From the NCBI GenBank assembly GCA_964463355.1, contig CAYXBP010000002.1:62001-126000 (forward strand): DNA of 64,000 nt, read 5' to 3'. Both the position numbers and the translations under genes were made by a program. Below the pieces are notes generated by a model. That model was given only the letters and a program-made list of their open reading frames with translations. It was not told where the DNA came from and made no database searches. This DNA is from Firm-04 sp964463355. GTDB taxonomy: Bacteria; Bacillota; Clostridia; Oscillospirales; Ruminococcaceae. This document shows, in pieces, positions 1-8,864 of the stretch (position 1 is its first letter; each line of letters opens with the position of its first letter).

Positions 1-1
1 C

Positions 2-1204
2 CTGGGCGTGGTCTGCCTGACTTGCGACCCAGATGATCTATTTGGATACGCAAACGGTATCTGGGCAGACGGCCCTGGATGGACTGAAACATTTCCCCAC
101 GTTGGCGCAAACTACTGGAAAGACTGGGAGCGCGGGGCGTACTTTGAATACTACAATACCAATGGTGAACTGGGCATTGCATTTTCCGCAGGCATCAAAA
201 ACCATGGGCAGTATTCCCGCGCGGAGGAGCAAAAGTCGATTTCCGTTAATCTGAAAGAGGAATATGGCTCTGATACCATACACTACCCGTTTTTCGGAGA
301 AAACGGCATAAAAGTGTTCGATAATCTGTTGCTGCGCACAGGCGGACAAGATTGGAAAACTACGAACCTGATTGATGCCTACTGCGCGCGCGTGATTGAT
401 GGGCAAATGGATCTTGACCACATGAATGAAGTGCCCGTTGCCATGTATGTCAATGGCAAGTACTGGGGAATGTATTATATCCGCGAAAAGATCAATGAAT
501 CGTACATCTATTACCACAGCGGCATCACGAAGGATAATCTGGACGCCATTAAAGGCAACAAGCGCGCAGAAACTGGCAGCTACGACGCACACGAAGCATT
601 GCTCAAGTACATTCGCTCCAACGATCTCTCCAATCAGGAATGCTTCGATTATGTTGCCTCCCAGATTGATATCCAGGAATGGACAAACTACTGGATTGCC
701 GAAAGCTTCTTTGGCAACACCGATACTGGTAATATCCGCTTTTACAATAGCCGTGATGGATCTACCAAATGGCGTTGGATCTTCTTTGACTTAGACTGGG
801 CACTCTTTTCAACAACTTACCGGTATAATTCCATTCAGCAGTTTCTTGACCCCAAAGGTCATGGCGTAGGCGATGCCTTCAGCACGACCATTGCAGTGGG
901 TTTGTTCAAGAATGAGGCATACAAGCAGTATTTCATTGAAACTTACGCAAAGTATATGCATACAGTATTTGATACCGAACGAATGCTCACGATACTGGAT
1001 GATATGACAGCACAGGTGGATTCCGAAATGCAGCGTCACTGCGAACGATGGCAGAATCTTTCTTATAGCAAATGGCAGAATAATGTCGCTACGCTACGCA
1101 AAATCGTGGATGAGCGTTGGGAGATCTGCGCCGAAAACCTGCAAAAGTCCTTCCGTCTTTCTGATGTGCAAATGGAAAAACTATTTCCTGAAATATATGC
1201 TTGA
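2..1204 (+). CDS. CotH family protein (spore-coat-kinase-like), 5' end outside window
   Basis: The frame is open from base 2 to a TGA at 1202-1204, so the true start lies upstream and about 400 residues of the C-terminal part are present. The protein resembles the CotH family: atypical protein kinases known from Bacillus spore coat, also frequent as extracellular proteins attached to cellulosomes in ruminococci. Family-like signatures are the MYVNGKYWGMYYIREKIN block near residue 150, the WRWIFFDLDWALF block near residue 260 with the Asp residues expected in the metal-binding site, and a C-terminus ending in LSDVQMEKLFP, as in complete CotH proteins. No dockerin follows in this C-terminal part; a signal peptide or N-terminal modules cannot be judged. 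The family call is fairly sure, the substrate unknown. Confidence 0.82.
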   Translation: MGVVCLTCDPDDLFGYANGIWADGPGWTETFPHVGANYWKDWERGAYFEYYNTNGELGIAFSAGIKNHGQYSRAEEQKSISVNLKEEYGSDTIHYPFFGENGIKVFDNLLLRTGGQDWKTTNLIDAYCARVIDGQMDLDHMNEVPVAMYVNGKYWGMYYIREKINESYIYYHSGITKDNLDAIKGNKRAETGSYDAHEALLKYIRSNDLSNQECFDYVASQIDIQEWTNYWIAESFFGNTDTGNIRFYNSRDGSTKWRWIFFDLDWALFSTTYRYNSIQQFLDPKGHGVGDAFSTTIAVGLFKNEAYKQYFIETYAKYMHTVFDTERMLTILDDMTAQVDSEMQRHCERWQNLSYSKWQNNVATLRKIVDERWEICAENLQKSFRLSDVQMEKLFPEIYA

Positions 1205-1245
1205 TAATCTATCGCAAACCGCATCGTCGAAAATGTTCTGGAGGA

Positions 1246-1262
1246 CGTTTTCAACGAAAACG
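1246..1262 (+). repeat. Short inverted repeat after the cotH-like gene
   Basis: A perfect 7-base inverted repeat (CGTTTTC / GAAAACG) with a 3-base loop lies about 40 bases after the stop. It may contribute to 3'-end formation together with the larger hairpin at 1279-1310. Confidence 0.35.
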
Positions 1263-1278
1263 CAACCATAAGTTCAAC

Positions 1279-1310
1279 GAGGGGAAAGCGAACAAGACCG
1301 CTTTCCCCTC
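1279..1310 (+). terminator. Hairpin terminating the cotH-like gene
   Basis: A perfect 12-bp stem (GAGGGGAAAGCG / CGCTTTCCCCTC) closes an 8-base loop. It sits about 75 bases after the cotH stop but is followed by AAAATG rather than a T tract, so it may be a processing or 3'-stabilising hairpin rather than a classical intrinsic terminator. Confidence 0.5.
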
Positions 1311-1408
1311 AAAATGTAATGCATGAAATGTTTCTCTGCCTACGTGCAGCATCCCATGGCCCCGCAAACCTTTGGAAAAGCCTACGTGAAACCCGAATCA
1401 TGGCTCTT

Positions 1409-1437
1409 TTGACAAGCAGCAAAAAGTATGGTATAAT
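1409..1437 (+). promoter_or_regulatory. Sigma-A promoter for tgt
   Basis: Consensus TTGACA (1409-1414), a 17-base spacer and TATAAT (1432-1437). Transcription should start near 1444, leaving a leader of about 114 bases before the tgt start codon. Confidence 0.85.
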
Positions 1438-1445
1438 ATGAGCAG

Positions 1446-1495
1446 GATGTTTATGTATGATAGAAACATCGCACAGAAGTGATTGGCTTCGTGCG
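1446..1495 (+). promoter_or_regulatory. Structured leader of tgt: two consecutive hairpins
   Basis: Immediately after the expected transcription start two stems abut each other: GATGTTT/AAACATC (1446-1452 with 1464-1470) and CGCAC-GAAG/CTTC-GTGCG (1470-1495, one bulged A). They do not match the preQ1 riboswitch consensus known to me and no T tract follows, so regulation is unproven. Confidence 0.35.
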
Positions 1496-1557
1496 GAGTT
1501 GTTATATAGTATCTATTTCACAAAATATAGAATGCATCAAAGAAACGGAGTATACTC

Positions 1558-2694
1558 ATGTATCAATTACTGAAAACCGAAGGCACTGCCAGACGAGGCA
1601 CATTTCACACCGTACACGGCGATTTTCAAACCCCTTGCTTTATGAATGTTGCTACCGCAGGTGCGATCAAAGGCGCGATTTCTGCTTACGATCTGGATGC
1701 ACTGAAATGTCAGGTGATGCTTTGCAATACATACCACCTTCACTTGCGCCCTGGTGATCACATCGTGCGTACCATGGGCGGTCTGCATGGCTTTACTGGT
1801 TGGAAAAAGCCCATTCTCACCGATAGTGGCGGATTTCAAGTGTTCTCGTTGGCGCAGCTGCGTAAAATCAAGGAAGAAGGCGTGTATTTTCAATCCCATA
1901 TTGACGGACACCGCATTTTTATGGGGCCTGAAGAAAGTATGCGCATCCAATCGAATTTAGGTTCCACGATTGCTATGGCGTTTGATGAGTGTATGGAGAA
2001 TCCCGCGCCTTACCAATATGCCGCAAACAGCTGCGCGCGCACTGTTCGATGGCTGAAACGCTGCCAAGCGGAAATGCAGCGACTGAACAGTTTGCCCGAT
2101 ACGCTGAACCCCCACCAGCTGCTGTTCGGGATCAATCAAGGTGGCACATTTGATGAACTGCGCATCTCCCATATGCAAGAGATCGCGGAACTGAATCTGG
2201 ACGGTTATGCCATTGGTGGTCTTGCCGTTGGCGAGCCAACAGAAGTCATGTATCATATCATTGAACAGGTAATACCCCATATGCCTGCCCACAAGATCCG
2301 CTACCTCATGGGCGTAGGCACCCCAAGCAATCTCATTGAGGGCGTAGCAAGAGGCGTTGACCTCTTTGACTGCGTAATGCCCAGCCGTAACGCACGCCAT
2401 GCAACAGTGTTCAGCTGGCGTGGCATCATGCACCTGACAAACCGCTGCTTTGAAACAGATAGCCGCCCCATTGATGAACAGTGCGATTGCCCCACTTGCC
2501 AACATTTTTCTCGTGCATATGTGCGTCACCTGTTCAAGGCGGGCGAGCAGCTCGGCGGCAGACTTGCCGTAACGCATAATCTATGGTTTTATAATACGCT
2601 GATGGAACGCATCCGCGCTGCACTGGATGAAGGCAGCTTTGAAGCATTCCGCAAACAGTATTCAGCGTTGCTGGCATCACCCTACCGCGAGTAA
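1558..2694 (+). CDS. tgt: Queuine/preQ1 tRNA-guanine transglycosylase
   Basis: The 378-residue protein has the full length of bacterial TGT, which exchanges G34 in GUN-anticodon tRNAs for the queuosine precursor. Seen: DSGGFQVFS with the general acid/base Asp89; GINQGG and YAIGGLAVGEP for substrate binding; DCVMPSRNARH with the nucleophile Asp271 (most relatives have DCVLPTR); and the zinc site Cys309, Cys311, Cys314 and His340. The ATG at 1558 follows a weak CGGAG. It has its own strong promoter and is followed after 25 bases by the PP2C gene, so the two are probably co-transcribed. No other queuosine gene is in the window. Confidence 0.97.
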   Translation: MYQLLKTEGTARRGTFHTVHGDFQTPCFMNVATAGAIKGAISAYDLDALKCQVMLCNTYHLHLRPGDHIVRTMGGLHGFTGWKKPILTDSGGFQVFSLAQLRKIKEEGVYFQSHIDGHRIFMGPEESMRIQSNLGSTIAMAFDECMENPAPYQYAANSCARTVRWLKRCQAEMQRLNSLPDTLNPHQLLFGINQGGTFDELRISHMQEIAELNLDGYAIGGLAVGEPTEVMYHIIEQVIPHMPAHKIRYLMGVGTPSNLIEGVARGVDLFDCVMPSRNARHATVFSWRGIMHLTNRCFETDSRPIDEQCDCPTCQHFSRAYVRHLFKAGEQLGGRLAVTHNLWFYNTLMERIRAALDEGSFEAFRKQYSALLASPYRE

Positions 2695-2719
2695 TACTTT
2701 GAGAGGAGCGACCCCGACG

Positions 2720-3508
2720 ATGTACTATTGCTGTGGTATCACCGAAAAAGGCATTATGCCCCATAATGAAGATGCGCTGCTGCTGCATCACACGGTGCGT
2801 ACCGAAGGTGCTATGCAGATGATGCTGCCAGCACCCTTTCTGGTTGCGGTCAGTGACGGCGTATCGGGCGAAGCTGCCGGTGAACTTGCCTCACGCAGTT
2901 GTCTGGAACAGCTTGCAGCTGTGAAATATCAGAAGAAAATCAATCTGCGGCGGCGGATATTGGAAATTCACAAAGCAATTGCTGCCCAAAGCCGCTACAA
3001 CGATCAGGCGGCAAATATGCAAACCACACTTTGCGGCATCGCGATTGATGAACAAGAAGAAATGCGCTGCTTTAATGTTGGCGATTCGCGCATTTACCGC
3101 TACCGAAATGGCAATCTCAAGCAACTCAGCCACGACCAGACACTGGTGCAAATGCTGTACGATGAGGGTACCATTACAGCGGCGGAAAAGCGCGAACACT
3201 GTCATCGCAATATCGTGCTGCCCGTAGTGGGCAATCTGACAACAGACCCAAAGCCCGATGTGTTTGTCTATCCCGATGGAATGCGCTACGGCGATGTGCT
3301 GCTGCTCTGCTCCGACGGATTGACTGACTACGTATCCAACGACGAGATGGAAGAAATTATGGCACGCCCGAAAGACTTGCCCACCCGTCTGGAGCAGATG
3401 GTAAAGTTCGCCCTCTCTAAGGGTGGCAGAGATAACATTACCATTGCCGCCGTGGTGCGCTACCCCAAAGAAGTGCCCTTGCCCATCCCCCCTACCGCAG
3501 AACGCTAA
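2720..3508 (+). CDS. PP2C-family serine/threonine phosphatase (PrpC/Stp-like)
   Basis: A 262-residue metal-dependent PP2C phosphatase that would dephosphorylate Ser/Thr-phosphoproteins in the cytoplasm. The conserved motifs appear in order: NED (Asn16-Asp18), SDGVSGEAAGE with metal ligand Asp46, VGDSRIYRYRNG, LLCSDGLTDYV, and GGRDNITIAAVV at the end. The ATG at 2720 is preceded by GAGGAG at 2703-2708; an upstream in-frame ATG at 2627 lies inside tgt and lacks the family pattern. In most Firmicutes such a gene adjoins a PASTA kinase (PrkC); here none is adjacent, and the only kinase-like protein in the window (9059-10978) looks catalytically dead. The active PASTA kinase may be elsewhere in the genome. 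Confidence 0.93.
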   Translation: MYYCCGITEKGIMPHNEDALLLHHTVRTEGAMQMMLPAPFLVAVSDGVSGEAAGELASRSCLEQLAAVKYQKKINLRRRILEIHKAIAAQSRYNDQAANMQTTLCGIAIDEQEEMRCFNVGDSRIYRYRNGNLKQLSHDQTLVQMLYDEGTITAAEKREHCHRNIVLPVVGNLTTDPKPDVFVYPDGMRYGDVLLLCSDGLTDYVSNDEMEEIMARPKDLPTRLEQMVKFALSKGGRDNITIAAVVRYPKEVPLPIPPTAER

Positions 3509-3527
3509 TCTGCCAAACTACGGAAAT

Positions 3528-3561
3528 ACCGCATCCACCTTGCCATGGATGCGGTCTTTTT
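3528..3561 (+). terminator. Intrinsic terminator of tgt-PP2C
   Basis: A 10-bp perfect stem (ACCGCATCCA / TGGATGCGGT) with an 8-base loop is followed by CTTTTTCT, 20 bases after the PP2C stop. Confidence 0.85.
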
Positions 3562-3720
3562 CTGTCATATTGAGCAGTGCCCCAAAAACAGTTTCCCATT
3601 TGCACGATCAGATACCCCAACTTGTATTTTCTTGCTGCCGTTATTACCGTGATATTTCATAGCGTTTTCCATGGATAAGTCACGTTTTTTTGTGGTATAA
3701 TACAAAACCTCCGGCGATGC

Positions 3721-3749
3721 TTGCTTTTTTTGCCGATTTTTGGTATACT
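3721..3749 (+). promoter_or_regulatory. Promoter for the M42 peptidase operon
   Basis: TTGCTT (3721-3726), a 17-base spacer and TATACT (3744-3749), 45 bases before the start codon. A second TATAAT at 3696-3701 lacks a convincing -35. Confidence 0.65.
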
Positions 3750-3793
3750 GTATGCTGTATGATTATCCACTTGCGAAAGGAAGTGTGCCACCG

Positions 3794-4840
3794 ATGATGA
3801 TGCAATGGCGCGACCGCATCATGAAAATTGCCGCACTGCGCGGCATTGCTGGAAGAGAACACCGTGCAGCGAAATCATTATGCGATATGCTCAAGCCCTT
3901 TGCTCCCGATGCCGTTTGCCGTGATGGTTCGGTTATTGGGCATATCGGCGATTTGACTGATCACAGCAAACCCCGTCTGATGCTTTGTGCGCATCTCGAT
4001 CAGGTGGGCTTTTTTGTCACAGATATTACAGAAGATGGCTTCGTGCGCATAGGTGCAGTAGGTGGTGTTGATCGCAGGCTGCTTTCAGGTCAGCCCGTAA
4101 TTCTCTGCACGCAAGGTGGCGAGGAACTCTTCGGGGTGATCTCCATTCTGCCGCCCCATCTCACCAAAGGCGACAGTGCCGTACCCGAATGGGAACAGTT
4201 CTGTGTGGATTTTGGCTTTGCCTCTGCTGATGCAGCCAAAGAAAAAATTACACAGGGCGATGCAATCTATTTTGCGCAGCAGCCCATGCAGCTGCTTCAT
4301 AACCGAATCACTGCCCCTGCATTGGATAACCGCTGCGGTGTGGCTGCTGTGTTGGGTGCCGCAGAACAAATCGCAGCACTGCCCAAAGACGCTTTGCCCT
4401 GCACAGTGACCATTGTATTCAGCACACAGGAGGAACGCGGCAGCCGTGGTGCGCGAATTGCTGCCGCAGAAGAGCAACCCGATATCGCCATTGCAGTTGA
4501 TGTAACCTTTGCCATGTCCCATGGGGAAAAAACCTACGGCTGTATGATCATGGGCAAAGGCCCTGCGATTGGTATTTCTTCTACGCTGGATGAATCGCTG
4601 TCACAGGCATTGATCTGTACAGCGGTAGCAGTTGGAATCCCCTACCAGAAGGAAATCATGCCCGATGGGACTGGCACCGATGCGGATCTTCTGGCACTGG
4701 CACCAGGAGGTGCTGCGGCAGCAACTGTTTCCATTCCACTGCAATATATGCACACACCAGTTGAAGTCATCGACTGCAATGATGTGATACAAACCGCCGC
4801 TTTGCTTGCGGCTTTCGCAGGGAGGTGCAGGGGGCTGTGA
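3794..4840 (+). CDS. M42 family metallopeptidase (glutamyl/tetrahedral aminopeptidase type), copy 1
   Basis: A 348-residue M42 aminopeptidase-like protein. This family forms large self-compartmentalised cytoplasmic oligomers that trim short peptides. Metal-site motifs are visible: AHLDQVGF with His67 and Asp69, APALDNRCG with a bridging Asp, STQEERGSRGA with the catalytic/metal Glu pair, AVDVTF, and a late LQYMHTPVEV with the last His. The start is the first of three consecutive ATGs at 3794, behind AAAGGAAG at 3776-3783; an earlier in-frame ATG at 3740 falls inside the promoter. The stop overlaps the GTG of the second M42 gene. Copies 1 and 2 are diverged paralogues in one operon and could form mixed oligomers, which is inference. 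Confidence 0.92.
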   Translation: MMMQWRDRIMKIAALRGIAGREHRAAKSLCDMLKPFAPDAVCRDGSVIGHIGDLTDHSKPRLMLCAHLDQVGFFVTDITEDGFVRIGAVGGVDRRLLSGQPVILCTQGGEELFGVISILPPHLTKGDSAVPEWEQFCVDFGFASADAAKEKITQGDAIYFAQQPMQLLHNRITAPALDNRCGVAAVLGAAEQIAALPKDALPCTVTIVFSTQEERGSRGARIAAAEEQPDIAIAVDVTFAMSHGEKTYGCMIMGKGPAIGISSTLDESLSQALICTAVAVGIPYQKEIMPDGTGTDADLLALAPGGAAAATVSIPLQYMHTPVEVIDCNDVIQTAALLAAFAGRCRGL

Positions 4841-5874
4841 ATCAAACAGAACTAAAAGAATTATGCCTGCTGTCTGGGCCTTCTGGCAGAGAATCCGCTG
4901 TGCGCAGCTATATCTTAAAAGAGTTGGAACAGCTTCCCCTCCCAGATTGTCTGGTGCGGGTGGATCGTCTGGGCAACCTCATCGTGCAGAAGCAAGGCAA
5001 AAAAAACAATGTTCCTCGCGTCATGATCGCTGCCCATATGGACGAAGTCGCAATGATGGTCACCGATATCACAGCAGATGGCGCACTGCGTTTTGGTACT
5101 GTTGGCGGTATTGATGCTGCCGCCATGATCGGCAGACAGGTACGTGTGGGAACTGATGGCATCCATGGCGTGATTGGAGCTTGTCCCATTCACCGCCTCA
5201 GCGCCGAGCAGCGCAAGACTGCCGCAAAGGTAGAAGATCTGGCGGTAGATATCGGGGCAGAGAATCGCGCCGATGCCGAAAAATATGTATCTCTGGGGGA
5301 TATCATCACATTCTCCCCTGCGTATCACACGCTATGCGGTGGAAAGATCGCGGCAAAGGCACTGGATGACCGCTGCGGATGCAGTTTGCTGCTTTCTCTG
5401 CTGCGGGAAGAACTGCCCTGTGAGCTGACTGTTGTTTTTACTGTACAAGAGGAAGTGGGACTGCGCGGAGCAACAGTGGCGGCAAATGCCATAAAGCCCG
5501 AAATTGCCATTGTGTTGGAAACCACTACTGCTGCGGATTTTCCAGACAGCGCAAATCCTGTTTGCAAATTGGGCGGCGGCGCAGTAATTTCGTTTATTGA
5601 TGGCAGAACCATCTATGATGCAGCGTTGTACCGCCTGGCGGTACAGCTTTGTGAGGAGCAGGGTATTCCGTGGCAGACCAAAACCAAAATCGCTGGCGGC
5701 AATGATGCTGGAGCCATTCAAAACAGCGGTGCAAGGATGCTTGCCATCAGCGTGCCCTGCCGTAATCTGCACGCGCCCCTCTGTGTCATGCAGGAATCTG
5801 ATGCCAATGCCTGCGACAAGCTGCTCCATGCCATGATCTACCACCTTGCTGAACATGGAGTGCCCGCTTTATGA
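4837..5874 (+). CDS. M42 family metallopeptidase, copy 2
   Basis: A 345-residue paralogue of the preceding gene. It has AHMDEVAMMV (His67, Asp69), AKALDDRCGC, TVQEEVGLRGA with the Glu pair, and a late VPCRNLHAPLCVM with the C-terminal His ligand. The GTG at 4837 overlaps the upstream TGA (GTGA) and lies 9 bases after GGGAGG, so translation is coupled; the GTG at 4825 would sit inside the ribosome-binding site and is less likely. The 3' end overlaps the next start by four bases (ATGA). The AMMV stretch differs from the usual GFMV after the first His motif, but the ligands are retained, so an active enzyme is expected. Confidence 0.92.
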   Translation: MNQTELKELCLLSGPSGRESAVRSYILKELEQLPLPDCLVRVDRLGNLIVQKQGKKNNVPRVMIAAHMDEVAMMVTDITADGALRFGTVGGIDAAAMIGRQVRVGTDGIHGVIGACPIHRLSAEQRKTAAKVEDLAVDIGAENRADAEKYVSLGDIITFSPAYHTLCGGKIAAKALDDRCGCSLLLSLLREELPCELTVVFTVQEEVGLRGATVAANAIKPEIAIVLETTTAADFPDSANPVCKLGGGAVISFIDGRTIYDAALYRLAVQLCEEQGIPWQTKTKIAGGNDAGAIQNSGARMLAISVPCRNLHAPLCVMQESDANACDKLLHAMIYHLAEHGVPAL

Positions 5875-6671
5875 TTCGACAATTGACTGACGACCGCAGC
5901 ATCAATAAAAAGTGGCTCTCTGTTTGCCACTACGGCAGAAAAATGCTCACTTGCCTTGCGGCATACGGTACAAATTACGATTTCTGCCGCTTTTTTGAAC
6001 TGGAAATAAATGGCAAACACGCCTGGATGATGCTGCAAAACAGCACACTCATCATCAGTGCGGTGGACGATTTCTTTCATGAACACGCAGCCCACGAGGA
6101 ATTATGCTTTTTCGTGCAAATGCACCGTCCCTTCCGCGTAGAAGGCTGCCAGACCTTAGTCAGCCGCATCCTGCCCAATGGCTATATGCCTCTGCGCCGT
6201 TCCATCTTCCGGCTGGTACCTGGCAACCTTTCTTCACAGTTTGATCCCTCCCTTGTCAACGACAAGCCACGTCTGGATGATGTATATGATATCCTAACCG
6301 AGGGCTTTCCGAATCTGACGGAACGCGGATTGTGGCTGACAGATACTTCCCATATGGTGCGGCGTGGGTTGCGCAGATGCTATACATATGACAATATCAC
6401 TGCCGCTACCGCCGTGTATGATTATCAAAATCGTGTGCTGATCGGGCAGGTGGCAACCCGTGCGGCTTATCGTGGACAAGGTTATGCCAGGGATCTGCTG
6501 CGGTATCTTGCGGCAGAAATGGAACAACAGAGCAAAGTTGCCATTTTGTATGCGCTGGATCTCCGCGCAGGTTTTTACCAGGAGATCGGCTTTACACTTT
6601 TGCAGACCGAACAAGTGCTGGAACGGCTGGAAAACGCCGAACCTGATGCACTGAAAAAGGAGGCACTCTGA
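5871..6671 (+). CDS. GNAT family N-acetyltransferase
   Basis: A 266-residue protein whose C-terminal third is a GNAT fold: a VLIGQVATRAAYRGQGYARD block supplies the R-G-Q-G-Y acetyl-CoA pyrophosphate loop near residue 205, followed by ILYALDLRAGFYQEIGF, the usual last strand and helix. The N-terminal ~130 residues match no domain I recognise. Overlapping ATGA with the M42 gene shows translational coupling. The acceptor is unknown; a peptide or amino acid would fit the peptidase neighbours, but that is inference. Confidence 0.85.
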   Translation: MIRQLTDDRSINKKWLSVCHYGRKMLTCLAAYGTNYDFCRFFELEINGKHAWMMLQNSTLIISAVDDFFHEHAAHEELCFFVQMHRPFRVEGCQTLVSRILPNGYMPLRRSIFRLVPGNLSSQFDPSLVNDKPRLDDVYDILTEGFPNLTERGLWLTDTSHMVRRGLRRCYTYDNITAATAVYDYQNRVLIGQVATRAAYRGQGYARDLLRYLAAEMEQQSKVAILYALDLRAGFYQEIGFTLLQTEQVLERLENAEPDALKKEAL

Positions 6672-6673
6672 TT

Positions 6674-7951
6674 TTGAATACACAGCAAGCGTCCTTTGGC
6701 ATTGACGCAAAACTGATGCAAATCGCTGCCGAAGCACAAGCATCTGCTGCGGAACAATTTGCAAAGATCGAAGCCATTGCAGAATACAATGGCACAAAGG
6801 TGCTGCGCGCCTTCCAAGAACACCATGTCAGTGCCGCTTGTCTGAACGGATCCAGCGGCTACGGATACGACGATATGGGCAGAGAACGTCTGGATGCGGT
6901 TTGGGCACAGGTGTTCGGCGCAGAAGATGCATTGGTGCGGCATCATTTTGTGTCGGGAACCCATGCGCTTTCTACGGCGTTGTTCGGTGTATTGCGCACA
7001 GGCGACAGAATCGTCAGCGTTACAGGTGCGCCCTACGATACCCTTGAGGAGGTCATCGGCATACGCGGCGAGGAAGGCAATGGCTCGCTGAAAGATTATG
7101 GCGTGACCTACGGGCAGTGTGAACTCACCCCAGAAGGCAAACCCGACTACGCCGCCATTCCCGAGGCCGTAAAAGGCGCGAAGGTCGTCTATATTCAGCG
7201 TTCCAGGGGGTATTCTCTCCGCCCTGCACTGACCGTCGCGGATATCGCGAAAATTGTAGAAGCTACACGCAGCAGCAATCCTCACGCAGTCGTAATGGTA
7301 GATAACTGCTACGGCGAATTTGTGGAAAAACAAGAGCCAACAGATGTCGGCGCGGATTTGGTCATCGGTTCGCTGATCAAAAACGCAGGAGGAGGCATCG
7401 CTCGTACTGGCGGATATATCGCAGGCAAAAAACATCTGGTGCAGCTTTGCGCGTATCGCCTGACCTGCGTGGGCATGGGCAAAGAAGTAGGCTGCTCTCT
7501 GGAACAGAACCGCGAAATGTATCTTGGATTATTCATGGCACCCGAGGTGGTGGCAGCGGCAAGAAAAACTGGAGTGTTCGCTTCTGCACTGTTCACTCAG
7601 TTGGGCTTTCAGTGCCTGCCCGAGCAGGGCACGGATGCTGGAGATATCATCACCGTGTTGCAGCTTGGTTCCGCCGATGCCCTGACTGCGTTCTGCTGCG
7701 GCATTCAGGCAGGTTCACCAGTGGATTCTTATGTGGCTCCCGAAGCTTGGGATATGCCTGGCTACGACAGTCAGGTGATCATGGCAGCAGGCACTTTCAC
7801 GGGTGGCGCATCCATTGAACTTTCCGCTGATGCGCCCATTCGCGCACCCTATGCAGCATATTTACAGGGTGGGCTGACTTATCCCACAGGCAAATTCGGC
7901 GTGCTGACTGCCGCACAGGCAATGCTGAAGCAAGGGCTGCTGTCACTGTAA
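6674..7951 (+). CDS. Methionine gamma-lyase family PLP protein (aluminium-resistance-protein type)
   Basis: A 425-residue protein of the PLP-dependent family annotated as methionine gamma-lyase-like or aluminium resistance protein. Seen: HHFVSGTHALSTALFGVLR for the cofactor phosphate, VMVDNCYGEFVE with the pyridine-binding Asp, and DLVIGSLIKNAGGGIARTGG with the Schiff-base Lys. The start is a TTG at 6674, 10 bases after a perfect AAGGAGG (6657-6663); the first in-frame ATG at 6716 has no such site. Only two bases separate it from the GNAT gene. In related Firmicutes this gene often lies near miaA/hfq; here it closes a peptidase operon. The exact substrate in this family is not settled. Confidence 0.9.
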   Translation: MNTQQASFGIDAKLMQIAAEAQASAAEQFAKIEAIAEYNGTKVLRAFQEHHVSAACLNGSSGYGYDDMGRERLDAVWAQVFGAEDALVRHHFVSGTHALSTALFGVLRTGDRIVSVTGAPYDTLEEVIGIRGEEGNGSLKDYGVTYGQCELTPEGKPDYAAIPEAVKGAKVVYIQRSRGYSLRPALTVADIAKIVEATRSSNPHAVVMVDNCYGEFVEKQEPTDVGADLVIGSLIKNAGGGIARTGGYIAGKKHLVQLCAYRLTCVGMGKEVGCSLEQNREMYLGLFMAPEVVAAARKTGVFASALFTQLGFQCLPEQGTDAGDIITVLQLGSADALTAFCCGIQAGSPVDSYVAPEAWDMPGYDSQVIMAAGTFTGGASIELSADAPIRAPYAAYLQGGLTYPTGKFGVLTAAQAMLKQGLLSL

Positions 7952-8010
7952 GATATGCAAGCTGAGATGCTCCACTTACACGCACAATTGAAAAAAGGAA
8001 GGTAAGAATC

Positions 8011-8832
8011 ATGGCAGAGCAAAGAGATTTCGAGGAACAGGCACAGATGGACGCCTACTTCAACGGCGATGACGCATACGATGTTTCTATTGATCCTGCA
8101 CCGGTGGTGCCGAGAAGTCATGCCGCCAAAAATCGTACCCCCAGCAATAAACGCAGCCGCCGTGCAGCAATGGGTAAAAGAATTCTGGCAGCAATCTGCG
8201 CCCTGACGGCAGTGGGACTGATCGGCGGCATCGTCATCTATATCAATATCAGACGCAACGATGGCGCAAAATATGCCGAAAAGCTTTCGCTTTCCATCGG
8301 TGCATCGGTGGCAGATGCCCAGAAAATCAGCAAGATTGAACTGACTGACGCTTCGGAATATCCCCTGCTCAATCAGTTGATCCCCAGCAGTGGCAGTATG
8401 TATGAAAGCACAAAATCTGCTAAAATACAGGGCGTTACCATGCCAGAATGGCTCATTCACTGCGATATCAACGATGGCGTGGTGGGAGAAATCACCTACT
8501 ACAATTTTGAAATCTTGGAGGATAACGCCTACGGCATTGAGCGCAAAACCTATCTGGATCCCGCTTCCCTCTCCGTAGGTTGTACACCCGATCAGGCGGA
8601 AAGCATTTTGGGGCTTTCCCCTTATGCAACTTACTATCACACTGACCGCACCGAAACCCGCGAGTATCGCTATTGCTATGAGGATGGCGAAACTGGCAAT
8701 CTCACTGCGTATATTATTACTACAAAATGGAGCGCAGAGGGCGGGATGGTTTCTGCAAGTGATGTGCGTGTGGACTTTTTGGCGCAGATTCTTGGCATCG
8801 GTCAACAATCTGCAAAGCAACCCGCAGAATGA
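8011..8832 (+). CDS. Single-pass membrane protein of unknown function
   Basis: A 273-residue protein I do not recognise. It has an acidic N-terminus with the stretch AYFNGDDAYDVS, a basic region (residues ~37-56, many Arg and Lys), one membrane segment at about 57-77 (LAAICALTAVGLIGGIVIYI) and a ~190-residue extracytoplasmic domain (N-in topology by the positive-inside rule). The outer domain begins with a regular IGASVADAQKISKIELTD stretch that could be a small lipocalin- or SmpA-like fold, but I cannot name it. The ATG follows AAAGGAAGG at good spacing, 59 bases after the PLP gene, so it may be read with that operon. The next gene has its own promoter. Confidence 0.75.
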   Translation: MAEQRDFEEQAQMDAYFNGDDAYDVSIDPAPVVPRSHAAKNRTPSNKRSRRAAMGKRILAAICALTAVGLIGGIVIYINIRRNDGAKYAEKLSLSIGASVADAQKISKIELTDASEYPLLNQLIPSSGSMYESTKSAKIQGVTMPEWLIHCDINDGVVGEITYYNFEILEDNAYGIERKTYLDPASLSVGCTPDQAESILGLSPYATYYHTDRTETREYRYCYEDGETGNLTAYIITTKWSAEGGMVSASDVRVDFLAQILGIGQQSAKQPAE

Positions 8833-8864
8833 TTTTTCTTTGCGCCAAATGGGATAAACGCACA

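Noticed and set aside
1438..1557. PreQ1 riboswitch in the tgt leader
   Set aside because: Hairpins are present but the conserved C-rich loop and A-rich tail of the preQ1-I motif are missing.
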